From the NCBI RefSeq assembly GCF_003324485.1, contig NZ_QODK01000002.1, forward strand, positions 186,001 to 250,000: a stretch of 64,000 nt of DNA. Direction: 5' to 3'. The position numbers and the translations under genes were made by a program. The notes beneath the pieces are model-generated. The model searched no databases and was not told where the DNA came from. It was given only the letters and a program-made list of their open reading frames with translations. This document shows positions 29,753-38,218 of this stretch, one piece after another; position 1 is the stretch's first letter; every line of letters begins with the position of its first letter. The stretch is from Cohaesibacter intestini. GTDB lineage: Bacteria; Pseudomonadota; Alphaproteobacteria; Rhizobiales; Cohaesibacteraceae.

Positions 29753-30484
29753 ATGAAGATACGATCGCATACGACATTGGGCATCACGGCCGCAGCCATT
29801 TGCGGTCTGACACTCCTTCCTGCGCATGCTGGCGACAGCAATGTCCTGATCCTGAAACAGGAAGGCACAGCCAACGAGATTTTCGTTGACCAACAAAACG
29901 CCAACAACAGCCAAGTTGGCGGTGTAGATCTGGTTCCCGGTCTCACGCTTGAAGACACGACCTTCAATCGGATCGACCTGACCACCAATGAGGCCGGGGC
30001 TCTTGCCAACCCGGCCACCCAGATCGGTACGGGCAACACGGCTAACATCACTCTCGAGGGCGAAGGCGGCGTGGTCTTTCTCCAGCAGGGTGGCCAGATC
30101 ACCGACAGCAACAATGATGCCACGGTTGCCATCAATTCCGGCCTGACCGGTGGTTCCTTCGCCGCCATTCTGCAAGATGGCAGCAACAACACAGCCAACG
30201 CCACCATCAATGGCTCCTTGTCCGAGGTCAACGTCCTGCAGCAGGGCAACAGCAATCAGGGCACAGTTGCGATTGGCACCACCGGCTTGCCGACAGACAA
30301 TGTCCGCGCGTCCCTCACCCAGAATGGCGACAACAACAACACCGAGCTTCAGGTGACGGGCATCAATGCCGGTGAATATAGCTACACGGTGAATGGCAAC
30401 AACACTTCGACGACCGTCCCGGCACTCATCGTGACCAATGGGGCCTCTGTCAGCATCACCCAATCGACCCTGACATCCCGCTGA
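29753..30484 (+). CDS. Curlin-repeat protein (243 aa)
   Basis: Exported protein with a signal peptide ending LLPAHA (residue 26) followed by Asn/Gly/Thr-rich repeats. Like the middle of the 555-residue curlin it shows single glutamines 22 residues apart (AAILQ then VNVLQ) with N-N-x-A-N-A-T strands between. It ends ASVSITQSTLTSR, a basic tail as in nucleator-type curlins. The ATG at 29753 has GGAGAG upstream and is preferred to a start nine codons earlier. It could be a minor or capping subunit. csgH follows after 45 bases. Confidence 0.78.
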   Translation: MKIRSHTTLGITAAAICGLTLLPAHAGDSNVLILKQEGTANEIFVDQQNANNSQVGGVDLVPGLTLEDTTFNRIDLTTNEAGALANPATQIGTGNTANITLEGEGGVVFLQQGGQITDSNNDATVAINSGLTGGSFAAILQDGSNNTANATINGSLSEVNVLQQGNSNQGTVAIGTTGLPTDNVRASLTQNGDNNNTELQVTGINAGEYSYTVNGNNTSTTVPALIVTNGASVSITQSTLTSR

Positions 30485-30529
30485 TTCCGATCAGAGGTCA
30501 ATTGCATTGTCATGAGAGAAGGATGCGAC

Positions 30530-30949
30530 ATGAAAGTTCCCCAGTGGCTCACCTTGTCCTTTTTGGGCTTGCCCCTTGCAGCCACGGGCGCGGTTGAGGC
30601 GCGCTCGGGCATCACTGCGAATGATGTAAGGCAGGCGGACATTCAGCTTTTCATGGTGAAAGACGTGCTGACGATCAGCCCGCTTGTTTCATTGACCAAG
30701 GGCGACGCCTTCTTGGCAACGACGCTCGAACTGATGGTCGAGAAAAAGGGCCCAAGCGGCTCCGTTGCCAGCCGTCAGGCAGGCGTTATCGAACCGGGAC
30801 AGACCGAGGGAAACGCAATTGCCCGCATCCAGTTGAAAGTCACCGATGAGGATGCAGTCACCGCCACATTGACGATCCGATCCGGCCAGAAAATCCTTGC
30901 CCAGAGACAACGGCTTTGGCCCGGTGGCAAGTCTCTATCGCCCCATTGA
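30530..30949 (+). CDS. csgH: Curli amyloid-inhibitor protein CsgH (CsgC-type)
   Basis: Small periplasmic immunoglobulin-like protein that in the CsgC/CsgH family blocks premature curlin polymerisation. The 139-residue product has a signal peptide (MKVPQWLTLSFLGLPLAATG). A beta-rich domain follows with the family pattern IQLFMVKDVLTISPLVSLTK, EKKGPSGSVASRQAGVIEPG and ARIQLKVTDEDAVTATLTIR. This agrees with alphaproteobacterial CsgH and with the SGSS/T-Q-SG core of CsgC. AGAAGGA precedes the ATG. Its place directly after four curlin genes supports the assignment. I judge it by motif memory, so a structure-based comparison would settle it. Confidence 0.8.
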   Translation: MKVPQWLTLSFLGLPLAATGAVEARSGITANDVRQADIQLFMVKDVLTISPLVSLTKGDAFLATTLELMVEKKGPSGSVASRQAGVIEPGQTEGNAIARIQLKVTDEDAVTATLTIRSGQKILAQRQRLWPGGKSLSPH

Positions 30950-31033
30950 TTGCCTTTTCCAATCGGCCCGCTCCTGCTTTGGCCAGACCAGATTAGCCCG
31001 TTTTCACCTCAATGTTTGAAGTCTGATAGACCA

Positions 31034-31768
31034 ATGAAATACTTTATAAAACGCTTCGCCTCTTGCTTGCCTGCCATTGCATTGATCCTGCTGGGTCAGC
31101 TACCAACCCCATCCGTGGCCCAATCCACCAACGCGGTGGCGCAGGCCTTTGCGGGGGACTGGATCACCTATGACCAGCGCCATGCCGCTCAGGGGCAGTG
31201 TATTTTGTCTTTCTCAGCCACAGAGCAAGACGCGCTCTATCCCATCAAGCCGCAAAACTGCATCAATCAGTTGGCAAGCATTCGCGGCTGGACGCTGAAA
31301 AACAATCAGTTGATCTTCGTTGACGACAAAAAACTCCCTCTGGCAGCGGTTGGTGGCAACCAACAGCGCATTTCCGGAAGGTTCCTGCAAAGTGGAATGC
31401 CCCTCATTCTGGAAAAGGCAGCTTTGGCACAACAGGTCACAGCCTCCAGAAAGGCTATTCGCTGTTCCTATCTTGGCTATGGCCAAACCTGTGCCAAACC
31501 GCGACAATTCGCCCCCCCAGCGATGGGCACCGACGGAACGGCCGACATCAAGGCACTGGTCAATCTCAACGTCCGCAGCGAGCCCCGCAACAATGCCACG
31601 GTCAAAGCAGTCCTCAAACCGGAGAGTTGTGTCAAGGCAACCTTCTGCAGTCTCACTTCTGACGGTCTTTGGTGTCGCATCAAACTCAATGATGGCATCG
31701 GTTGGATCAAGAAACAGGCCGTCAGGCAGAAGCAATGGCCGATCCTGACCTTCGTCAATGGCTGCTGA
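31034..31768 (+). CDS. Secreted protein with Inh/AprI-like and SH3 domains
   Basis: A 244-residue exported protein. A signal peptide ends near SVAQ (residue 30). Residues about 38-130 (AGDWITYDQ, CILSF, KPQNCINQL, GWTLKNNQLIFVDDKKLPL) resemble the Inh/AprI metalloprotease-inhibitor barrel with its paired cysteines. Residues about 175-235 (ALVNLNVRSEPRNNATVKAV, GLWCRIKLNDGIGWIKK) are a bacterial SH3 domain of the kind that binds cell wall. It follows csgH by 85 bases on the same strand. Whether it protects fibres from proteases, anchors them or is unrelated cannot be told. The start at 31034 gives the signal peptide; the upstream in-frame extension is not convincing. Confidence 0.72.
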   Translation: MKYFIKRFASCLPAIALILLGQLPTPSVAQSTNAVAQAFAGDWITYDQRHAAQGQCILSFSATEQDALYPIKPQNCINQLASIRGWTLKNNQLIFVDDKKLPLAAVGGNQQRISGRFLQSGMPLILEKAALAQQVTASRKAIRCSYLGYGQTCAKPRQFAPPAMGTDGTADIKALVNLNVRSEPRNNATVKAVLKPESCVKATFCSLTSDGLWCRIKLNDGIGWIKKQAVRQKQWPILTFVNGC

Positions 31769-31903
31769 TAGGCCGGGGCAGCGCCTTTGAGCCAATCGAC
31801 GGGCGCAATCGAGTCATCTAAGAAGGGGAAATAAGGCAATCCGGGTAAGCATACTTGCGTCTCGGTCGAGCCGACCGTCCCTTTCATAGATGATTGACGC
31901 CCC

Positions 31904-32596
31904 GTGACAAATCCAGCCTCTCCCCTTGCTTCCATCACACTCGCCTGCCCTTGGCTGACGATCCAGTTTTCCCGGACCATGCGTGTGTTGAGTTGGGCCA
32001 TCGACCGCCCCGGCCTTGTCGAGGCCGACCGTATCCTGTGGCGAGAAGTCAAGAACCATGATTTGCCGGTTGACCTGGACGTGCGCACATGGCTGCAGCA
32101 TGAGCAGGACAAAAACGGTTTCACCAATGCAGTCACGATGCTCACCTCACGCAGCATCACTCGATATGAGATTGCGTCTGCAGAAGTGGACGAGGTATCA
32201 GCGCTGTGTGTCGCAACAGTCGGTTTGTCGAACGCAGAACGGATCGGCGCGCGGGTTGATCATCAGGACAAGGACTGGGGTACCATCAACATTGCCGTGC
32301 TGCTTAGCGAAGGCCTGACCAAAGCCGCCATGCTCGAAGCCAGTTCGATTGCCACCCAAGCCCGGACAGCGGCCATTTGCGACGCCCACTATGCGATCCC
32401 GACCGGCCTTGCGACGGGCACAGGAACGGATTGCATCGCCATTGCCGCCCCCATCGGCGACACTTGCTTTGCCGGCCTTCATACGGCCATTGGCGAAGCC
32501 ATCGGCAAGTCTGTCTATGACGCAATCGCCAAGGCTGTTGCCGACTGGATTATGGAAAATGATCCCGCCAACAAAGGCACAAAGGCTGTGTCCTGA
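31904..32596 (+). CDS. cbiZ: Adenosylcobinamide amidohydrolase CbiZ
   Basis: Cleaves the aminopropanol side chain of adenosylcobinamide to adenosylcobyric acid, a salvage step towards vitamin B12. The 230-residue protein shows the family motifs PWLTIQFSRTMRVLSWA, MLTSRSITRYE, ATVGLSNAERIGARV, GTINIAVLLSEGL and ATGTGTDCIAIAAP. The start is a GTG at 31904 because PWL-to-LSWA belongs to the conserved domain; the ATG at 31979 would cut it off. I see no cobalamin riboswitch in the 135 bases upstream. No other B12 gene lies in the window. It sits alone between the curli locus and lexA. Confidence 0.88.
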   Translation: MTNPASPLASITLACPWLTIQFSRTMRVLSWAIDRPGLVEADRILWREVKNHDLPVDLDVRTWLQHEQDKNGFTNAVTMLTSRSITRYEIASAEVDEVSALCVATVGLSNAERIGARVDHQDKDWGTINIAVLLSEGLTKAAMLEASSIATQARTAAICDAHYAIPTGLATGTGTDCIAIAAPIGDTCFAGLHTAIGEAIGKSVYDAIAKAVADWIMENDPANKGTKAVS

Positions 32597-32676
32597 CTGG
32601 CACCCTCCCACCTTGAACAGCAGCGCAAGGCAAGAAACCGCGGTTACATGCGACGAATGCAGAATTTCCCCTTGCG

Positions 32677-32691
32677 GAACACAGAGGGAAC
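32677..32691. promoter_or_regulatory. LexA-binding SOS box
   Basis: GAAC-ACAGAGG-GAAC exactly matches the alphaproteobacterial SOS operator GAACN7GAAC (GTTCN7GTTC on the other strand). It lies 83 bases before the lexA start, which fits autorepression. A degenerate second copy, GTTC-N7-GTGC, lies at 32703-32717. Confidence 0.85.
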
Positions 32692-32773
32692 AGATATGGT
32701 TTGTTCGTGATTTGTGCCACAGATGTCTCGCTTGATTCTCAGCCGGGCATTTTGCTTCAGACAGGAGACAGCA

Positions 32774-33487
32774 ATGCTTACGCGAAAACAGCATGAACTT
32801 CTGATGTTCATCAACGAGCGCATCAAGGAAACCGGCGTTCCTCCTTCCTTCGACGAAATGAAAGATGCCCTCGATCTGCGTTCCAAATCCGGCATTCATC
32901 GCCTGATCACGGCGCTGGAAGAAAGAGGCTTCATCCGCCGCCTGCCCAACCGCGCTCGCGCACTCGAAGTGCTCAAGCTGCCAGAAGCGAACAGCCCTAC
33001 TCTTCATTCCGCCACCCGTGGTTTCTCACCCTCCGTCGTAGAGGGCGGTTTGGGCAAGAAGAAAACCCCTCCCGCCAGCAAACCGGTTGCCGACGAACAA
33101 AGCAGCGGCGTCTCTGTCCCTGTCATGGGCCGCATTGCTGCCGGTGTTCCCATTTCCGCAATCCAGCATCAGTCTCACACCATATCCGTGCCTGTTGACA
33201 TGCTGCGCGGTGGCGAGCATTTCGCGCTTGAGGTGCGCGGCGATTCCATGATCGAAGCGGGCATTCTTGATGGCGATACCGTCGTGATCAAGAAGTCCGA
33301 CGATGCGGTCTCCGGTGATATCGTTGTCGCACTTGTTGATGATGAAGAGGCGACCTTGAAGCGCCTGCGCAAGAAAGGCGGCTCCATCGCACTGGAGGCA
33401 GCAAACCCGGCCTATGAAACCCGGATTTTCGGACCGGATCGTGTTCGGGTGCAGGGCAAGCTTGTTGGCCTAATGCGTCAATACTAA
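32774..33487 (+). CDS. lexA: SOS repressor LexA
   Basis: Represses DNA-damage genes and cleaves itself when RecA is activated. The 237-residue protein has an N-terminal winged helix ([19 protein letters not shown] to [11 protein letters not shown]), then a linker, and a C-terminal S24 peptidase. The Ala123-Gly124 cleavage site lies in RIAAGVPI, Ser158 in GDSMIEAG and Lys196 in EEATLKRL. The long linker is typical of alphaproteobacterial LexA. AGGAGA precedes the ATG at 32774. A perfect SOS box lies upstream, so autoregulation is expected. comEC converges from the other side, as in relatives. Confidence 0.96.
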   Translation: MLTRKQHELLMFINERIKETGVPPSFDEMKDALDLRSKSGIHRLITALEERGFIRRLPNRARALEVLKLPEANSPTLHSATRGFSPSVVEGGLGKKKTPPASKPVADEQSSGVSVPVMGRIAAGVPISAIQHQSHTISVPVDMLRGGEHFALEVRGDSMIEAGILDGDTVVIKKSDDAVSGDIVVALVDDEEATLKRLRKKGGSIALEAANPAYETRIFGPDRVRVQGKLVGLMRQY

Positions 33488-33539
33488 TCGCGGTTGGTTC
33501 GATCGCCTCAAAGCATTCAACACAATAGGCCACCCAAAT

Positions 33540-33571
33540 CCTTTGGCGAGCCCAGTTTGGGAGGCCAAAGG
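33540..33571. other. Hairpin between converging lexA and comEC
   Basis: CCTTTGGC and GCCAAAGG arms, with an inner CCCA/TGGG pairing, form a strong hairpin in the 192-base gap. Neither strand has a T tract after it, so it may act as a barrier to read-through but is not a classical terminator. Confidence 0.45.
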
Positions 33572-33679
33572 CCCGCAGGGCATCACGGTGTCTAATTCGA
33601 TATCGCGGTTGCTGAATGCCACCGTTGATCAAGACACCTATGGCCCGATGACCAAGTAAGCGTCATTGCCAAATATGTG

Positions 33680-36208
33680 TCATTGCCAAGGGCGACGCCC
33701 CGCGATGAAGGATGCAACTTCGTGCAGCTCCCAGTGATGGCTTGCCGCAGTGCCATCATAAGACTTTATTGGCCGTCTCGCTGCTGTCTCCTTGGCGTTC
33801 GACACTGAGCTTTTGCCGCCTTTGTCCACGACAGGTCTTGCAATCTGCTCAAACCAGACAAAACGGCCCCCCCCCTCTGCCAACTCATCCGGTCCAATGC
33901 GATGGCGAGGTCCCGCACATGCGGCAGGAATAGGTAGTTTCGAGACGATGATGTCGTGCGTGGCACACACTTCGTCAAAGGCAGACGCCTTGCGCACCAG
34001 ACCAATCGAAAGCGCTGTAGGACGACCATCCGCCCGATGGAGACCAGCAGCAAAACAAGCAAACCGGTCACATCCCGCCTTGGGCACCTTGCCCTCTTCC
34101 TCATGGCGTGTTGTCACACGCACAGCAGCGCGTAGCCCGGAGGTATTCCGTTCGCCTTCGGCATGAGGGTCGTCTTCTGCTCGGTTTGCGGCCAGCAAGC
34201 GGGCATCACCGTCAAAATGCAACAAAGAGGCAAAATCAATCGTGACGCGTTTCGAGCCGATCTGATGCCATCTCTGGTCTGTGCCTCGATAGGCCACCCT
34301 TGTGCCATTGCCAGAAATCCAGAGATCGGCAGGCACGACCAGATGCCAGACCAGCAGAGCGGCCCCAATCGGAGCAAGCGCCAGCCAAGCAAGCCCACCA
34401 CGGTGGATGGCATAGGCCGCAATCGCCAGTACAAACAGCCACAAGACCATACCCTGCCCACTGACCACCAACAGCTGTTCATCTGTATGCTCGGCAATCC
34501 AACGCGCAGACGCAATCACCCGCTCCAGTCCCCAGCCGACCAGAGGCAATGTCAGCGCCTGCAACCCAACGGGCACCAGTGCGACGGAAACCAGCCCAAA
34601 CGGCATGACAATCAGACTGATGATCGGCATCACCATCAAATTGGCAATCAGGCCCAGGGGAGCCATCTGCTGGAAATGGGCAATGGAAAAGGGCAACACA
34701 GCGACACCCGCAATCAGGGAAGTTGCGCCGATTCCGCCGATCCAGCGCACCGCCGTGCGTATCAGCGCCATCCAGTGCAGGCCGGACGCGTGATATTGCG
34801 TTCCCCTGTCTTCCTGCTTTACCCGATAAGCAATGCGCATCACCCGTATTCGATCATAGGAGGCGATCAGTGCAGCGGTGGCAGCAAAGGACATTTGCAT
34901 GCCCGCCTCAACCATCGAATAGGGCTGAAAGAGGATCACCGCAATCAGGGCCAATGCCAGATTGTGCAGGGTCAGTGCCGGACGCCCCAATATGATTGCG
35001 ATCAGAAAAATCGCCATCATCAGAAAAGCCCGGATCGTCGCAACCGACCCACCCGACAGAACCAGATAGCTTGCAGCACAAATAAGGGCGATGGCCGCAG
35101 CCCATTGTCGGATCGGATATGACAAGGCCAAATGCGGCACCAAAGCAAACAGGGCCCGCACGCCCCAAAAGATCGACATGGAAACAAGCGCCATATGCAG
35201 CCCTGAAATGGCAAGTATATGCGCCAGACCACTCTGCCTGAGAGCTTCTTTCACATCACTGGCCAGATAGTCTCGCTTACCGACTGCCAATGCTATGGCA
35301 AGGCCTCCGGCCTCCCCTTCTATCCGCTCCAAAATCTGCGTGGCGATCGCACTTCTCTTGCTTTCGATCCCGTGCCGCGCCGCATCCCACCATGCCGCAA
35401 TACCCGTATCCTGCGCCTTCGGTAGCCGCTCAATCTTGCGCCCCATATAGCCTTGCCCACCGATCGAACGCGCCCAGAGATAGCGGGCATAGTCAAAGGC
35501 ACCGGGATAAGAAGGCCGTTGCAGCGGCTGCAATCTGGCCAATAACCGGATGCGCTCCCCCACCGCAAAACGCTCCCCCAACGCCTTGCGCACCAGCAGC
35601 AGTCGCTGTGGCAACGGATCGGTTCCAATCCGGTCAATCGTCTCCACGCGGAGTGTCCAGCGTTCATCTTTGCGACCGTTCCGCTGCCGATAGTCGATAT
35701 GATCAATCACCCCTGTGATCGCGCTGGATAGCTCTCTCTGCAAGACTGGGGTGGACGCAAACTGCCCGTGATAACTGGCAACAGACAGGCCAGACAGCGC
35801 CGAGATAGCCAGCAGAAGAACAAAATCCACCAGCCCCTTTCTGGCCCGCCGCCATCCCCATAGAGCGCTTGCCAGCATCAAAGTTACCACAATCATGAAA
35901 CTGGGCTCATCCGGCAGCGAGTAATAGGCCCCGGCACCAAACGCCATCGCCAGCGCGCACCAAAGAAAGCGGGCATTCCGGCACGCGCAATCGTCCCGCC
36001 AGCTTGCCGCCAGCTGCAGGCCGAGTGCCTCTATCTTCAGATAGAGCCGCATCCAGATCCCGACAGTTGACAGAGAAGACGAAACGCGCATGTTGCCCAC
36101 CGCTGCACGCTGTTCAAGCGGCATCTCAGGCGTCAGCAGGTCCTCGAACTTCCCTTCAGACGACAGGACAGCCCTCTTTTCCCCTTTTTCCGCGCTTCCG
36201 GCACCCAT
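33680..36208 (-). CDS. comEC: ComEC/Rec2-family membrane protein
   Basis: Inner-membrane channel family for DNA uptake. The 842-residue protein has hydrophobic segments near the N-terminus, a DUF4131-like soluble domain (GVIDHIDYRQRNGRKDERW, RRLARLQPLQRPSYPGAFDY-like region) and a multi-helix Competence domain (QSGLAHILAISGLHMALVS, LSGGSVATIRAFLMM). The C-terminal region has the CDRFAC-type pattern of alphaproteobacterial homologues and not the HxHxDH metal site of the metallo-beta-lactamase domain, so nuclease activity is not expected. An ATG at 36208 with AAAGG close by was preferred to a GTG at 36220. It is divergent from gltX and convergent with lexA, the usual context. Confidence 0.9.
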   Translation of the reverse strand: MGAGSAEKGEKRAVLSSEGKFEDLLTPEMPLEQRAAVGNMRVSSSLSTVGIWMRLYLKIEALGLQLAASWRDDCACRNARFLWCALAMAFGAGAYYSLPDEPSFMIVVTLMLASALWGWRRARKGLVDFVLLLAISALSGLSVASYHGQFASTPVLQRELSSAITGVIDHIDYRQRNGRKDERWTLRVETIDRIGTDPLPQRLLLVRKALGERFAVGERIRLLARLQPLQRPSYPGAFDYARYLWARSIGGQGYMGRKIERLPKAQDTGIAAWWDAARHGIESKRSAIATQILERIEGEAGGLAIALAVGKRDYLASDVKEALRQSGLAHILAISGLHMALVSMSIFWGVRALFALVPHLALSYPIRQWAAAIALICAASYLVLSGGSVATIRAFLMMAIFLIAIILGRPALTLHNLALALIAVILFQPYSMVEAGMQMSFAATAALIASYDRIRVMRIAYRVKQEDRGTQYHASGLHWMALIRTAVRWIGGIGATSLIAGVAVLPFSIAHFQQMAPLGLIANLMVMPIISLIVMPFGLVSVALVPVGLQALTLPLVGWGLERVIASARWIAEHTDEQLLVVSGQGMVLWLFVLAIAAYAIHRGGLAWLALAPIGAALLVWHLVVPADLWISGNGTRVAYRGTDQRWHQIGSKRVTIDFASLLHFDGDARLLAANRAEDDPHAEGERNTSGLRAAVRVTTRHEEEGKVPKAGCDRFACFAAGLHRADGRPTALSIGLVRKASAFDEVCATHDIIVSKLPIPAACAGPRHRIGPDELAEGGGRFVWFEQIARPVVDKGGKSSVSNAKETAARRPIKSYDGTAASHHWELHEVASFIAGRRPWQ

Positions 36209-36367
36209 GAGGCCTTTCACCCCGATATCAAGCTGTGTTAGATCCTTGGCAAATCACAATGCCGGTGACCGAACCCTTCCGGTTGATGCGCCCTCTTCTT
36301 CGCGGCGTCACAACCAACCTCAACCACCGGTTTACCTTATCCCGAATGACAGGTTATTGATAGCATT

Positions 36368-37789
36368 ATGTGTTCTGAGGTTGTAACGCGCTTCGCACCA
36401 TCGCCCACCGGGTATCTGCATATCGGCGGCGCCCGCACCGCTTTGTTCAACTGGCTGTTTGCCAAGGCCAACGGCGGCAAGATGCTGCTGCGCATTGAAG
36501 ACACCGACCGTGAACGGTCCACTGACGCTGCCATTGACGCGATCATTGCCGGCATGGACTGGATGGGCCTGTCGCCCGAAGGCGAGCCGATCTCGCAGTA
36601 TTCCCGTGTTGAGCGTCACCGCGAAATCGTTGAGCAGCTGCTGGCAGAGGGCAAGGCCTATCGCTGCTATTGCTCGCCTGATGAGCTGACCGAGATGCGG
36701 GAAAAGGCGCGCGCCGAAAAACGCCCACCGCGCTATGATGGCACCTGGCGCGACCGCGACCCGTCCGAAGCCCCCGAAGGGATCAAGCCAGCCATTCGCA
36801 TCAAGGCACCGCTCGAAGGCGAAACCGTCATTGAAGACAAAGTGCAAGGCACCGTTCGTTTCCCCAATAAAGACCTTGATGACATGATCATCATGCGTTC
36901 AGACGGCAATCCGACCTACAATCTGGCCGTCGTTGTCGACGATCATGATATGGGCATCACCCACATCATCCGTGGCGATGATCACCTGACCAACGCCGCC
37001 CGCCAGACACTCGTCTATCAGGCGCTTGGCTGGGACACGCCAATCATGGCGCATATTCCGCTGATCCATGGCCCCGACGGTGCCAAACTTTCCAAACGTC
37101 ACGGCGCTCTGGGTGTTGAAGCCTATCGCGACATGGGCTACCTGCCTGAAGGCATGCGCAACTATCTTGTGCGCCTTGGCTGGGCTCATGGTGACGATGA
37201 AGTCATGACCACCGAACAAATGATCGAATGGTTCGGCTTTGACGGCATGAACAAGGCGGCAGCCCGGTTCGACTTTAAAAAGCTGGAAAATCTCAACGGC
37301 ATCCATATGCGCAATGCCGATGATGCCGCCCTTTACGATCAGTTGATTGGCTTGTTGCCGCATCTCGAAGACGGTCAGGCCATGCTCGACCTGATTGATG
37401 AGGCCAAGAAGAGCCAGATCATGATGGCCATGCCAAGTGTCAAGGAGCGGGCCAAAACTCTGCTTGATCTGAAAGCGGGTCTCGCTTTCCTGTTCGACAC
37501 GCGTCCGCTGGCAATGGAAGAGAAAGCCGCCAAGCTGTTGACCGATGAGGCCAAGGCGATGTTGGGCGATCTGCTGCCACAACTCGATGGCCTTGAAGAA
37601 TGGAGCCTTGAAAGCACCGACGCCGTTGTTCGCGCCTTTGCGGAAGCCAAAGAGCTCAAACTTGGCAAAGTTGCTCAGCCCTTGCGGGCAGCTCTGACTG
37701 GCCGGTCCACCTCGCCGGGTATTTTTGATGTGCTGGTTGTGCTGGGCAAGGAAGAGTCTGTGGCCCGCCTGAAGGACCAGACTGCCTGA
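36368..37789 (+). CDS. gltX: Glutamyl-tRNA synthetase
   Basis: Class I aminoacyl-tRNA synthetase that charges tRNA with glutamate. The 473-residue protein has the signature region [20 protein letters not shown] (the HIGH motif reads HIGG), [10 protein letters not shown], and the KMSKS-equivalent KLSKR in [12 protein letters not shown] helical anticodon-binding domain occupies the last third. The ATG at 36368 gives a normal start. It is divergent from comEC and precedes gltA. Hyphomicrobiales often have two gltX copies, and whether this one is discriminating for tRNA-Glu cannot be read from sequence alone. Confidence 0.96.
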   Translation: MCSEVVTRFAPSPTGYLHIGGARTALFNWLFAKANGGKMLLRIEDTDRERSTDAAIDAIIAGMDWMGLSPEGEPISQYSRVERHREIVEQLLAEGKAYRCYCSPDELTEMREKARAEKRPPRYDGTWRDRDPSEAPEGIKPAIRIKAPLEGETVIEDKVQGTVRFPNKDLDDMIIMRSDGNPTYNLAVVVDDHDMGITHIIRGDDHLTNAARQTLVYQALGWDTPIMAHIPLIHGPDGAKLSKRHGALGVEAYRDMGYLPEGMRNYLVRLGWAHGDDEVMTTEQMIEWFGFDGMNKAAARFDFKKLENLNGIHMRNADDAALYDQLIGLLPHLEDGQAMLDLIDEAKKSQIMMAMPSVKERAKTLLDLKAGLAFLFDTRPLAMEEKAAKLLTDEAKAMLGDLLPQLDGLEEWSLESTDAVVRAFAEAKELKLGKVAQPLRAALTGRSTSPGIFDVLVVLGKEESVARLKDQTA

Positions 37790-37817
37790 CATCACGAACA
37801 ATTGTGCACCACTATTT

Positions 37818-37847
37818 GCAGGGCCGGGCTTCATGCCGCGGCCCTGC
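37818..37847 (+). terminator. Terminator of gltX
   Basis: A 9-bp GC-rich stem (GCAGGGCCG with CGGCCCTGC) and a 12-base loop, followed by TTTCATATAT, 28 bases after the stop. Confidence 0.75.
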
Positions 37848-38218
37848 TTTCATATATAGGAAGCACAAATGATAATGTTTCAGGCAAAAGCCCTCCAAAA
37901 GTTGATTCCCGGAGCCAAGTGCCCGTCCCATTTCAGATTTTGGAAACGGGAAAAAAACTTTACCAACTCACATTCTCTATCAGAATGTAACAATGCCTTA
38001 CAAAATAGAGATCATACTATGGTAGAATAAACTACTGAAATTTATGAATTTTTCCCAATTCTCCGCAATAACACGCATGGAACAGACCTTGCAGATCAGG
38101 GAAAAATCATATACCGAAAGCACAGTTCCTTTGTTGCCTCGGAGGGTCAGCTGCGCCCAGACGCACCCTTTCATTCCGATTGCAACAGAAATTGTTTTCT
38201 AAATTTGGGAGTAGCCGA
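37848..38218. promoter_or_regulatory. Long AT-rich leader of gltA
   Basis: 371 bases without a credible gene, AT-rich from 37950 to 38060. It should carry the gltA promoter and an unusually long untranslated leader. A GGGAG ribosome-binding site lies eight bases before the gltA ATG. I recognise no riboswitch or tRNA. Confidence 0.45.

Noticed and set aside
27872-30463. Long antisense frames under the curlin genes
   Set aside because: Repeats with biased codons create stop-free antisense frames; they contain low-complexity A/V/G/I sequence only.
31769-31903. Possible cobalamin riboswitch before cbiZ
   Set aside because: The conserved core with its B12 box is not visible and the leader is too short.
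15643-32774. Mobile element carrying the cys-curli block
   Set aside because: No integrase, transposase, terminal inverted repeat or tRNA target was seen at either border.
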